In this document: piece after piece, positions 17,868 to 26,720 of the stretch
How positions within the stretch are numbered: position 1 is the first letter of the stretch
Layout of the letters: the number at the start of each line of letters is the position of its first letter
Origin: an uncultured Prevotella sp.
GTDB lineage: Bacteria; Bacteroidota; Bacteroidia; Bacteroidales; Bacteroidaceae
Direction of reading: 5' to 3'
NCBI RefSeq assembly: GCF_946407605.1
Contig: NZ_CAMJOS010000017.1
Span: forward strand, 17,847-81,846
Length of the DNA stretch: 64,000 nucleotides
The notes under the pieces: generated by a model
The model's input: only the letters and a program-made list of their open reading frames with translations
Told to the model about the DNA's origin: nothing
Database searches by the model: none
Program-made: the position numbers and the translations under genes

Positions 17868-19517
17868 ATGATTAGCAAGAATATCAAACATTATCTCGTT
17901 GCAGGTTGTGTCTGCTGTGGCATCGCTACAGCCTTCACGGCCTGTGCCGATTGGAACGACCATTATGGCGACAGCGCAACAGAAAGCAATGGTGGCGTTA
18001 CGCTGTGGCAGCAGATGCAGTCAGAAGCTCAGTTGAGTGATTTCTGCAAGGTGCTTGAAGAAACCAAGGTGTTCCGTATGCACAAGAAGACCGTTGTCAG
18101 CTATGCCGACCTGCTGAATAGTGGTCAGTCGTTTACAGTGGTAGCCCCTGTGAATGGCTCGTTCAACTGTGACTCGCTGCTTCAGCTGGTGCAGACCAAC
18201 CAGGGCGACTCGCTTGTCGAGAAGTTCTTTATTCTGAACCATCTCTCCCGTTCCACCACGTCAGTCAAGGACTTTGACCAGTCCATGCGAATGCTTAACT
18301 CAAAGAATGTGGTGTTGGGCGGAACAACTATTCAGGGTGTGACGGCTATCGACTTCAACAAGCACAGCCGTAATGGTGTGCTCCATATCGTTTCGAAGCC
18401 TCTGCCTTATCTCCATAGTCTCTATGAGAGTCTGTGTGACCTTCAGGAGATGTCGGCTATCGGTAGTCTGCTCCGTCTTTACGACGAGGACTATTTCGAT
18501 GCTGACGCCTCTGTTTCCAGTGGTATTGTCGAAGGCGTTCCCGTCTATGTAGACTCTGTGATTATCGAGCGTAATCGTCTGTTACAGCAGATCGGTCTCA
18601 TCAATGCCGAGGACTCCACCTATTGGGTAGTGGCTCCCAGCTCAGCAGGCTGGCAGAAGGCCTATAGTGAGGCAGAAAAGTATTTCACATACGACAAACA
18701 GGTACTCAAGCGTGACTCTCTTCAGCAATATTGGACGATGCGTGCCTTACTTGATGATGCAATCTTTAATATGACTGACCAGAAGTCGGAGGATGCCACA
18801 CAGGATTCCATCGTTTCTGTGCCCTACATGCAGTGGCGCAAGACCTATGTTGCAGGTAAGCCCAAACTCCATGTGTTCAGCAATCCGTTCAAGGCTGGCG
18901 GCATTTTCGATGGTGCCAAGAAGATTTCATGTAGCAATGGTGTGCTCTATCAGGTTGATGAGTGGCCTTTCACTCCTGAGCAGACTTACTTCCAGCAGTT
19001 GTGGAGCGAAGGTGAGAACACCGCATTGATTACAGACTACAAAGACTGTACATATAATGTGCGTCGTGAGGTGGCTGATAGCATCTCCGACAATGCTTAC
19101 CTGCAGATTGTGCCAGGCTCCAGCACCTCAAACTGGACGATGACCTTCCGCGTCAACAACACCCTCGCCGGCAATTACGACTTTGGTGTGGTGGTGCTGC
19201 CTAAGCGTGTTTCTGACCAGATTGCTCCCGATACGCGAGCCTGTAAGTTCAGGGCCACCATTACCTATGTTGATGCTGATGGCAAGGAGCAGAGCTTCAA
19301 CTGCAACAAGACGACGTTTGAAACCGACCCTACGAAGGTTGATACTGTCTGGATTGCTCCCGATTTCAATCTCCCCGCCTGCAACTACGATCAGAAGGAC
19401 ATCAAGGTCACTGTGAAGCTGCAGTGCTACATCTCCGCCAAGGAAACGTCTTCGTATGCCCGCGAGATGTATCTCGACTGTATCTATCTGCGTCCCCGAA
19501 CCTCTAAAGCCGAATAA
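17868..19517 (+). CDS. Fasciclin-domain lipoprotein
   Basis: The 549-residue lipoprotein has lipobox AFTAC followed by ADWNDHYG. The fasciclin motif TVVAPVNGSFNCDSLL lies near residue 90 and NGVLHIVSKPLPY near 167. The C-terminal part is a beta-rich domain with AGNYDFGVVVLPKR. Its architecture parallels the gene at 15825, and the two are probably diverged duplicates. ATG 17868 is chosen over an in-frame TTG at 17859 that lies in an AT-rich repeat (ttgataattgacaattg). SusC 2 begins 2 bp after its stop codon, so translation is probably coupled. Confidence 0.82.
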   Translation: MISKNIKHYLVAGCVCCGIATAFTACADWNDHYGDSATESNGGVTLWQQMQSEAQLSDFCKVLEETKVFRMHKKTVVSYADLLNSGQSFTVVAPVNGSFNCDSLLQLVQTNQGDSLVEKFFILNHLSRSTTSVKDFDQSMRMLNSKNVVLGGTTIQGVTAIDFNKHSRNGVLHIVSKPLPYLHSLYESLCDLQEMSAIGSLLRLYDEDYFDADASVSSGIVEGVPVYVDSVIIERNRLLQQIGLINAEDSTYWVVAPSSAGWQKAYSEAEKYFTYDKQVLKRDSLQQYWTMRALLDDAIFNMTDQKSEDATQDSIVSVPYMQWRKTYVAGKPKLHVFSNPFKAGGIFDGAKKISCSNGVLYQVDEWPFTPEQTYFQQLWSEGENTALITDYKDCTYNVRREVADSISDNAYLQIVPGSSTSNWTMTFRVNNTLAGNYDFGVVVLPKRVSDQIAPDTRACKFRATITYVDADGKEQSFNCNKTTFETDPTKVDTVWIAPDFNLPACNYDQKDIKVTVKLQCYISAKETSSYAREMYLDCIYLRPRTSKAE

Positions 19518-19519
19518 CT

Positions 19520-22500
19520 ATGAAGAAGTATATATTATCTGTAGTCATGCTGTTGGCAACCATTTCGCTGGCAGCTCAGGAGAACACAAAAGTAGTGACG
19601 GGCCGTGTTGTTGATGCCGCCACAGGACAGCCTCTGGCGGGTGTCATCGTGTCAGCCTACGGCAATCAGCGTCGTACCACGATGACTGACGAGACGGGCT
19701 ACTATGAGTTGAGTGTGCCGGAAGAAACTCGTTCGGTCATCATGCGTGTGGAGGGTTATAACCTGCAGCAGCGTGCCATTGCCGACGGGAAAGCCAACGC
19801 CCAGCTTTATAGTAATGCGTTCAGCGAGACCTATCAGACACAGACCACAGCAGTGCTCAGCTCTCAGGCAGGTCAGTTTGACAACACCTCTGAGTTCAGC
19901 ATCGACCCGTTGATAACCCAGCGCTTGGGTGGTGATGTGCGTAGCGTTAACCGTAGTGGCATCCCTGGCATGGGTAACATCATGCTTGTCGAGGGTATCA
20001 ACTCACTCAATGCCAACGCTCAGCCGTTGATAGTTATCGATGATGTGATCATGGATATGCAATACTCGCGTGAGATGCTCCACGATGGTTATTATAATAA
20101 CCTCCTGGCTAATATCAATGTTAACGACATCGAGACAGTCACGGTGCTCAAGAACGGTACCGCCCTCTATGGTGCCAAGGGTGCTAATGGTGTCATCGCC
20201 ATCAAGACCAAGCGTAACAAGTCTATGGCCACAAAGATTGATGTGACCATCAACGGACGCTATGAGTTGGTGCCCCGTCTGCCTCAGATGATGAATGCAG
20301 ACTCGTATCGTCTCTATGCCACAGAGTTGCTGAACGGAACCATGGATCCCAACATGATTGGCAAGATGAAATTCCTGAACAACGAGCCCACCTATTTCTA
20401 TTATAACCAGTATCACAACAATACCGACTGGACTGACGAGGTTTACAAGAACGCTTTCTCGCAGAACTACGGTATCAACGTGCAGGGTGGTGACGATGCC
20501 GCTTCTTACAACCTCTCGGTAGGCTATTCGCTGGGCAACAGCACGCTGCGTGAGAACGACTATTCTCGTTTCAGCATGCGTCTGAACTCTGACATCAACA
20601 TTACCAAGGACCTGAGCGTGCGCTTCGACGCTTCTTACAGTGATGTGGACCGTGACCTGCGCGACGATGGTGCTTCTGCCGATCCGTTGGGCACCGTTAT
20701 TACCTCTCCTGGTTTCCTGGCGCTGGCTAAGTCGCCGTTCCTTTCGCCCTATGCCTACGACCTCTATGGTAACCGTAGTCATTATTTGGCTGAGGCTGAT
20801 GACTATCTTGAAGGTAAGTTCCAGGGCCGTGGTCGTCTGGCCAACCCTGTCAGCATCCTCGAGTATGGTGATGGCAAGAACCGCAACTCGTTTGGTAACC
20901 GTCTGGTCAACTTCGCCATCACGCCGAAGTATCAGTTCAACCGCCACCTGTCTGTCAGCGAGCATTTCGTGCTGGGACTGGTCAACACCAACGAGAACTA
21001 CTATCTGCCTATCCAGGGTGTGCCTACCTTCGTTGTCGATGGTTTGAGCGATGATACATCACTCAACAATATTGCGCAGAGCCAGACGGCTCGCGAGACT
21101 GCCATCCAGAGCGACACCCGTATCACATGGGAGATCGATCCTACCATCACTTCTCACCTGAAGGTGATGGGTGGCGTGCGTTATCTGAGCACCGACTATA
21201 CTCAGACGGCACAGGGCGGTTACAACTCGCCAAACGACAAGAAGCCTAACATGACCACCTCCTTGGTGTTCAAGACCACCGGCGGTGCCGATGACCAGAC
21301 ACGCGAGATTACATGGTATGCTTTGGCCGACTATAGTCTGAACGAGCGCTACTATCTCAATGCAGGCATCTCTGCCCAGGCTTCTTCACGCTTTGGTGCC
21401 GATATCAGTGGTGGTCTCAAGCTGTTCAACACTGTGTGGGGCTTCTTCCCCAGCGTTGAGGCTGCTTGGGTGATGACCAACGAGAAGTGGCTGTCAGGTG
21501 TCAAGGGTATCGACTACCTGCGTCTCAACGTGGGCTTTGACATCACCGGCAATGATGATATCAACTATATCGCCTCGCGTTCTTATTTCGTTTCAAAGCG
21601 TATGCTGGGTGAGCTGGCCACCGGTAAGGTCATCGGCAATATCGGTAATACCGATCTGCAATGGGAGACCACCCGCAGGCTGACGGCCGGACTCAACGGT
21701 AACTTCTTCAATAACCGCGTCAATACCCAGTTCAATATCTATAAGAGCTGGACATCCAACCTCCTCTCTCTGCGCCAGCTGGCATGGACCAGTGGTCTGC
21801 AGGAAAACTGGAGTAACGATGGAAAACTCGAGAACCTCGGCTTCGATGTCACCATTGGCTGGAAGGTATTGGCCTTGAAGGACTTCACTTGGGAGCTGGG
21901 CGCTTCGGCCGGACACTATACTAATAAGGTGACAGCCCTGCCCGACAACAAGAGTGTGAAGACTGACATCTATGGTGCCACCATCCTTACTCAGGTGGGA
22001 CAGCCCGTAGGACTGTTCTATGGCTATAAGACCGACGGTGTCTATTCCAAGACTTCTGAGGCTCAGGCCGATGGCTACTATGTAAAGAAGCAGAATGGTG
22101 ATAATGCTTATTTCGAAGCAGGCGACATGCGTTTTGTCGACATCAATCACGACAAGTGTATTGACGAGAACGATATGACCATTATCGGCGACCCCAACCC
22201 CGATATCTATGGTTCTATCTTTGCCAACTTCACTTACAAGAACTTTGCGCTGAATGCGGTGTTCAACTATTCGTTGGGCAATGACATCTATAACTACCAG
22301 CGTTCGCTGCTCGAAGGCGGCACCTACTTCCTCAACCAGACCACGGCAATGAACAACCGCTGGACGACAGAGGGACAGCAGACCGACATTCCACGCATCA
22401 GTTATCTTGACCCCCTGGGCAATTCACGCTTCAGCGACCGTTGGATTGAAGATGGCTCTTACCTGCGTCTCAGCAGCGTCACCCTCAGCTATCACCTGCC

Positions 22501-22687
22501 TATACGCAGCACCTACCTGCAGGGTATCACCGTCTGGGGCAATGCCAACAACCTCTTCACTATCACGCGCTATCTAGGCAATAATCCTGACTGCGCCTTG
22601 GGATCTAATGTGCTGACGCAGGGCATCGACCGTGGTCTGCTCTCTGCCGGACGTTCCTTCTCACTGGGTGTGAATATCAACTTGTAA
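19520..22687 (+). CDS. SusC/RagA-family TonB-linked transporter
   Basis: The 1055-residue outer-membrane importer has a signal peptide ending near SLAAQ (residue 19), then a carboxypeptidase-like domain (VVTGRVVDAATGQPLAGV). Its plug is less typical than that of the SusC at 10749: it has IMLVEGINSLNANAQPLIVI and TALYGAKGANGVIAIKTK but no clear DEVVV TonB box before it. The barrel ends in FSLGVNINL. It is translated almost back to back with the fasciclin gene upstream and is followed 27 bp later by its SusD partner. This is the second transporter pair of the locus, which suggests either two substrates or two processing stages of one. Confidence 0.94.
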   Translation: MKKYILSVVMLLATISLAAQENTKVVTGRVVDAATGQPLAGVIVSAYGNQRRTTMTDETGYYELSVPEETRSVIMRVEGYNLQQRAIADGKANAQLYSNAFSETYQTQTTAVLSSQAGQFDNTSEFSIDPLITQRLGGDVRSVNRSGIPGMGNIMLVEGINSLNANAQPLIVIDDVIMDMQYSREMLHDGYYNNLLANINVNDIETVTVLKNGTALYGAKGANGVIAIKTKRNKSMATKIDVTINGRYELVPRLPQMMNADSYRLYATELLNGTMDPNMIGKMKFLNNEPTYFYYNQYHNNTDWTDEVYKNAFSQNYGINVQGGDDAASYNLSVGYSLGNSTLRENDYSRFSMRLNSDINITKDLSVRFDASYSDVDRDLRDDGASADPLGTVITSPGFLALAKSPFLSPYAYDLYGNRSHYLAEADDYLEGKFQGRGRLANPVSILEYGDGKNRNSFGNRLVNFAITPKYQFNRHLSVSEHFVLGLVNTNENYYLPIQGVPTFVVDGLSDDTSLNNIAQSQTARETAIQSDTRITWEIDPTITSHLKVMGGVRYLSTDYTQTAQGGYNSPNDKKPNMTTSLVFKTTGGADDQTREITWYALADYSLNERYYLNAGISAQASSRFGADISGGLKLFNTVWGFFPSVEAAWVMTNEKWLSGVKGIDYLRLNVGFDITGNDDINYIASRSYFVSKRMLGELATGKVIGNIGNTDLQWETTRRLTAGLNGNFFNNRVNTQFNIYKSWTSNLLSLRQLAWTSGLQENWSNDGKLENLGFDVTIGWKVLALKDFTWELGASAGHYTNKVTALPDNKSVKTDIYGATILTQVGQPVGLFYGYKTDGVYSKTSEAQADGYYVKKQNGDNAYFEAGDMRFVDINHDKCIDENDMTIIGDPNPDIYGSIFANFTYKNFALNAVFNYSLGNDIYNYQRSLLEGGTYFLNQTTAMNNRWTTEGQQTDIPRISYLDPLGNSRFSDRWIEDGSYLRLSSVTLSYHLPIRSTYLQGITVWGNANNLFTITRYLGNNPDCALGSNVLTQGIDRGLLSAGRSFSLGVNINL

Positions 22688-22714
22688 TTAATTGATAATT
22701 GAAAATTGATAGTT

Positions 22715-24448
22715 ATGATTACAAAAAGCATAAAACAATTCTTCATTGCAGGTTCTGTGTGCTGTGGCGTTGCCGTAGCCCTTACGTCCTGCGCTGACAT
22801 GCTCGAAACGGATTCAGAACTGGTGGAATACGAGAAGGATAACACCCTTGATCATCCCACTGACTCGGTATACAGCATGATGGGCATCATCAACAAGATG
22901 CAAGTGATAGCTGACCGTTCTGTTCTGTTGGGCGAGGTTCGTGGCGACCTTGTGTCAACCACAGAGGCTGCTTCTGCCGACCTGAAGCGCCTGGCCAATT
23001 TCGATTTTACGCAGGATAACAAGTACAATCAGGTGAGCGACTACTATGCCGTCATCAACAATTGCAACTATTATCTGGCCCATATCGACACCACCTTGCA
23101 GCGTCGTGGTCGCATTCTCTTCCAGCGCGAGTATGCTGCTGTCAAGGCTTTCCGTGCATGGACCTACCTCGAACTGGTCAAGGCCTATGGCAGTGTGCCT
23201 CTTGTCACGACACCTATGATGACCGAGCGTGAGGCTAACGATGCTCTCAACATCACTCCTAGCAATATCAAAGAGGTGTGTCGGTATTTCATTGACGACC
23301 TCAAGCCGCTGGTCGAAGTTGAAGTGCCCGACTTCGGTACTATCGGTGACTATAAGTCTGTGGATTTCTTCCTCCCCATCAAAGCCCTGCTGGGCGACCT
23401 CTATCTCTGGTCTGAGCAGTACAATGATGCCGCCTACTGGTATCACGAGTACCTGAACAATCAGGATAAGGTCATCATGATGGAAAAGGATAACCGTGTG
23501 TTCTGGGATGGCATTTCCGAGTATCTCAACCCCAGAAATACCTATCAGGCCGACAAGACCGAGGAGATTCTGAGTTATATCCCCATGGAGACCCAGATAT
23601 TCGATGGTACTGTGAGCGACCTCATCAATGTGTTCTGTTCTACCAAGAACAATAACTATTACGCTCAGCTGATTCCTTCGAAGGCCATCTATCAGCTCTC
23701 TTCCAGCCAGATCTACTGCACCGAGCACAAGACCGAGGTGGCTGTCGACACCGTTTATGCACCGCGCACAGGTCTGCTGTCCGATATCTATCTGGGCGAT
23801 CTGCGCCTGTCGGCTGTCTTCAGCGAAAAGTCTGTCGATGGTCAGGACGCTTATTCCGAGTACTCGCAGCTGCGCCATGAGAACAAGAAGTTTATGGCCA
23901 ACTCGTCATTGACGACTAAGGATCGTATCACCACCTATCGCAGTCCTATGGTCTATCTGCGCTATGCCGAGGCTCTCAACCGTGCAGGCTATCCCTCTTC
24001 GGCCTTTGCTGTGCTGAAGTACGGTCTGTGTGCTGAGCATGTGGACAACTATGTTGATCCTCGTGAGCAGGTCGCTGCTGGCGACCTCATCGCGTTCCGT
24101 AGCGAATTCAGTCACGACAATACCGTAGGTATCCATTCACGCGGTTCTGGCGACAGCCATTGCAATGCCAAGTATACGATGCCTATGCCTAAGGAGGCTC
24201 AGGCCAGCTATGAGGATACTGTCAAGTGTCAGATTCCGTTGGTCGAGGATCTCATCATTGATGAGATGGCACTCGAGGGTTCTTTCGAGGGCAACCGCTT
24301 CTATGATTTGCTGCGTGTGGCCTCACGTAAAGACCGTGACGCCTCTTACCTGGCAAACCGTATTGCTCAGCGTGACGGGTCTGAGAATGCAGCCCTTAAG
24401 GCTCTGCTCATGAACAAGGATAATTGGTTCCTGCCATTACCGAGATGA
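22715..24448 (+). CDS. SusD/RagB-family substrate-binding lipoprotein
   Basis: The 577-residue lipoprotein has lipobox ALTSC followed by ADMLETDSELVEY, a SusD-like opening. Helical repeats include AVKAFRAWTYLELVKAYGSVP and LGDLYLWSEQYNDAAYWY. The C-terminal signature LIIDEMALEGSFEGNRFYDL is the SusD equivalent of the EERxxEF motif. Its first 10 residues, MITKSIKQFF, are identical to those of the fasciclin protein at 15825, so signal peptides have been shared or exchanged inside the locus. ATG 22715 is preferred over an in-frame TTG at 22706. It ends the fasciclin/SusCD run. Confidence 0.94.
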   Translation: MITKSIKQFFIAGSVCCGVAVALTSCADMLETDSELVEYEKDNTLDHPTDSVYSMMGIINKMQVIADRSVLLGEVRGDLVSTTEAASADLKRLANFDFTQDNKYNQVSDYYAVINNCNYYLAHIDTTLQRRGRILFQREYAAVKAFRAWTYLELVKAYGSVPLVTTPMMTEREANDALNITPSNIKEVCRYFIDDLKPLVEVEVPDFGTIGDYKSVDFFLPIKALLGDLYLWSEQYNDAAYWYHEYLNNQDKVIMMEKDNRVFWDGISEYLNPRNTYQADKTEEILSYIPMETQIFDGTVSDLINVFCSTKNNNYYAQLIPSKAIYQLSSSQIYCTEHKTEVAVDTVYAPRTGLLSDIYLGDLRLSAVFSEKSVDGQDAYSEYSQLRHENKKFMANSSLTTKDRITTYRSPMVYLRYAEALNRAGYPSSAFAVLKYGLCAEHVDNYVDPREQVAAGDLIAFRSEFSHDNTVGIHSRGSGDSHCNAKYTMPMPKEAQASYEDTVKCQIPLVEDLIIDEMALEGSFEGNRFYDLLRVASRKDRDASYLANRIAQRDGSENAALKALLMNKDNWFLPLPR

Positions 24449-24456
24449 GAAAAGAA

Positions 24457-24484
24457 GTGTCAGAAAACCACGTTTTTTGACACC
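24457..24484. terminator. Hairpin after SusD 2
   Basis: GTGTCAgAAAA pairs with TTTTtTGACAC, giving a stem with an A/T-rich upper part shortly after the SusD stop codon. It is not followed by a strong T run on the plus strand, so it may be a weak terminator or an mRNA 3' stabiliser. Confidence 0.5.
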
Positions 24485-24543
24485 ATAATGCAAAAATGAA
24501 AATAAACGAAACATAATTGTAAATGAGTCACGCAAAAAGTGTG

Positions 24544-24706
24544 TAACTTTGCACCGTCATTCGAAAGAATTGTTTTAGGTAAAATAATAGTAGTGATTCA
24601 TTTTATAGTTATAGTTAGTAGTTGGATTTTAGTTTTGTAGTATATTAGTTATGGTAAACTAATGAAAACGACCGCCCGTATGAGAATATAGGCGGTCGTT
24701 TTTTTA
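24544..24706 (+). ncRNA. Candidate small RNA or attenuated leader
   Basis: A -7 box TAacTTTG at 24544-24551 would start a transcript near 24556. The DNA then has no credible ORF. It carries a hairpin with ATTAGTT/AACTAAT arms (about 24645-24664) and ends in a near-perfect terminator, AACGACCGCC (24667-24676) against GGCGGTCGTT (24691-24700) followed by T7. The terminator lies 31 bp before the CotH-like start codon. The transcript is therefore either a free RNA of about 150 nt or a 5' leader in which read-through is controlled. I do not recognise an Rfam family. Confidence 0.5.
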
Positions 24707-24737
24707 TACGAAAGTGAAACTTATACAAAAGCTAAAT

Positions 24738-26582
24738 ATGAAACAGTACCCCATACTCCTTTCCTTGTGCCTTACAGCCCTTACTGCTGTCGCACAGCCC
24801 CGCTTTAGTCAGCCCCATGGGCTCTATGAGGCGGGAACCCTCACCGTGGCTATCACCGGTAGCGAGACAGCAGAGATAAGATACACCACCGATGGTAGTG
24901 CCCCCACCATGCAGAGTCAGCTCTATTCATCGCCCCTTACCATTAGCAAAACCACGATACTTCGGGCTGCCGAGGTGTTAGGTGACTCGCTCTCGCCTGT
25001 GGCCACTGCCTCGTATTTATTCATTCCGTCAGTACTGAGTCAGCCCAATAACCCCGCAGGCTATCCGGAAGAGTGGGGCGCCTATACGCAGATTCGTGGT
25101 GTGGCGAAAGCAGACTACGAGATGGACCCGGAGATGACTGAAGACCCGGCTTTGCGTCCTCTGATTGCCGAAGGTCTGAAGTCATTGCCTATCCTCTCTA
25201 TCGTTGCCGACAAGGGGCATTTCTTCAGCCACGACAACGACCCCGAGGAGGGTGGCATCTATATCTTCACTGGTCCACCAGTAGGCGATGCCACAGGTCA
25301 TGGCTGGACGCGTCCTGCCAATATCGAGCTGATAGGTGGTCCGCAAGGTCATGATTTCACGGCTCTCTGCGGTGTGCGCCTCCATGGCGGTCATGGTCGT
25401 CTGGCCGAGAAGAATCCCAAGCACTCGTTCCGACTGGTGTTCAAGAAGGAATATGGTAAGAAAACCATGAAATACCCGCTGTTTGGACCCGATGAGCCCA
25501 GTCAGTTCGATCAGTTGGTGTTGCGTTGCCATTTCGGCAATGCCTGGCAGCACTGGGATAGCGGCAACCGCCGTAAGGCACAATATACCCGCGATGTATG
25601 GATGCGGCGTATGCAGCGCAAAATGGGCCATACCAGCGTCAATGCGCTCTATGTCCATCTGTTCCTCAACGGCATGTATTGGGGCATCTATAATATTGCC
25701 GAGCGTGTTGACGACCAGTACGGCAAGGACCATCTCGGTGGCAAGAAAAGCGATATCGACGTCATTAAGATAGAAGAGTCTGGCGGCAACCATATCGAAG
25801 CCAGCGAGGGCGACCTCACAGCGTGGAAGCTGATGACTGAGATTGCAGCTAAGGCTGACGATGATGCTTATTATCAGCAGCTCGACACGCTGCTCGACAT
25901 CCCTGCCTTTATCGACTACATGCTCATCAATCAGTATGCCGGCAATACCGATTGGGACCATCACAACTGGTACGCTATCCGCCGCCATAACAACGACAGC
26001 GCGCTGAGCACCGGCTTCCGTTTCCTCTGCTGGGACTCGGAGATTGTCTTTGATAATGTCTACGAGAATGTGCTCAGTAAGAACAACGGCCGGCAATATC
26101 CCACCGGCATCTTCCAGCACCTGCTGAATAACGATACCTTTGCGCGTCAATATGTCCGTCGTGCCAAACAGCTGCTGGCCGATGATGGTCTGCTGGGTGA
26201 GGCTTCTGTAGTAGCGCTGTGGGACAGCCTCTACAATACCATCTCCACCGCTCTATATGATGAGGCTGCACGTTGGGGCGACTACCGCCGCGATGTACAC
26301 CGTTGGCAGTCGGCAGGCCACCTGTATACCGTCGATGACTATTATCAGGCCGAGCGCGAGCGCCTGCTCACCGAGTATTTCCCCTTCCGTAGTGACTGGG
26401 TTCTCGAGGATATCCTCTCTTATGTCGATATCGACGATACCGATGATGATGCCTCCATCGTCACCACCCCTTCTCGCCGCCATTCCGACCGTCAGTTATA
26501 TAATCTCCAGGGTCAGGCAGTATCCCGTCCCCGTCCGGGACTATACATTCGCAATGGTAAGGTGGTTATTTTCAAAAAATAG
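24738..26582 (+). CDS. Secreted CotH-kinase-family protein
   Basis: The 614-residue protein has a signal peptide ending near AVAQ (residue 20). A chitobiase C-terminal-like beta domain follows (IRYTTDGSAPT, residues about 30-95), and then a CotH domain from about residue 180. The latter contains GVRLHGGHGRLAEKNPKHSF, GMYWGIYNIAERVDD, NTDWDHHNW and FLCWDSE, matching the basic, Asn/Asp and Asp/Glu motifs of spore-coat CotH kinases. The C-terminus LYNLQGQAV...PGLYIRNGKVV resembles the short sorting-like tails of secreted Bacteroidota proteins. In Bacteroidota these proteins often accompany SusCD loci; protein phosphorylation has been shown only for spore-former homologues. ATG 24738 is chosen over an in-frame GTG at 24714, which lies close behind the terminator. 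Confidence 0.85.
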   Translation: MKQYPILLSLCLTALTAVAQPRFSQPHGLYEAGTLTVAITGSETAEIRYTTDGSAPTMQSQLYSSPLTISKTTILRAAEVLGDSLSPVATASYLFIPSVLSQPNNPAGYPEEWGAYTQIRGVAKADYEMDPEMTEDPALRPLIAEGLKSLPILSIVADKGHFFSHDNDPEEGGIYIFTGPPVGDATGHGWTRPANIELIGGPQGHDFTALCGVRLHGGHGRLAEKNPKHSFRLVFKKEYGKKTMKYPLFGPDEPSQFDQLVLRCHFGNAWQHWDSGNRRKAQYTRDVWMRRMQRKMGHTSVNALYVHLFLNGMYWGIYNIAERVDDQYGKDHLGGKKSDIDVIKIEESGGNHIEASEGDLTAWKLMTEIAAKADDDAYYQQLDTLLDIPAFIDYMLINQYAGNTDWDHHNWYAIRRHNNDSALSTGFRFLCWDSEIVFDNVYENVLSKNNGRQYPTGIFQHLLNNDTFARQYVRRAKQLLADDGLLGEASVVALWDSLYNTISTALYDEAARWGDYRRDVHRWQSAGHLYTVDDYYQAERERLLTEYFPFRSDWVLEDILSYVDIDDTDDDASIVTTPSRRHSDRQLYNLQGQAVSRPRPGLYIRNGKVVIFKK

Positions 26583-26666
26583 CACTTTTCTTTTTGTATT
26601 TGTTTCATACAACCCCTAAAGGCATGATAATCAATCATACAATAACGAGAAATAGTTGTTGAAAGA

Positions 26667-26698
26667 TTTGGCAGTATGACTGATTTTGAGTAATTTTG
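26667..26698 (+). promoter_or_regulatory. Promoter of the acyl-CoA ligase gene
   Basis: TTTG (26667-26670), a 20 bp spacer and TAatTTTG (26691-26698) match the Bacteroidota consensus exactly, 22 bp before the ATG at 26721. Confidence 0.75.
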
Positions 26699-26720
26699 CA
26701 ACATCAAATATAAGCATATT

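Noticed and set aside
17836..17868. ttgataattgacaattg tracts as operator sites within the SusCD operon
   Set aside because: Such AT-rich tracts recur before several genes of the operon (also 22690-22714) and look like simple intergenic repeats; no promoter box accompanies them.
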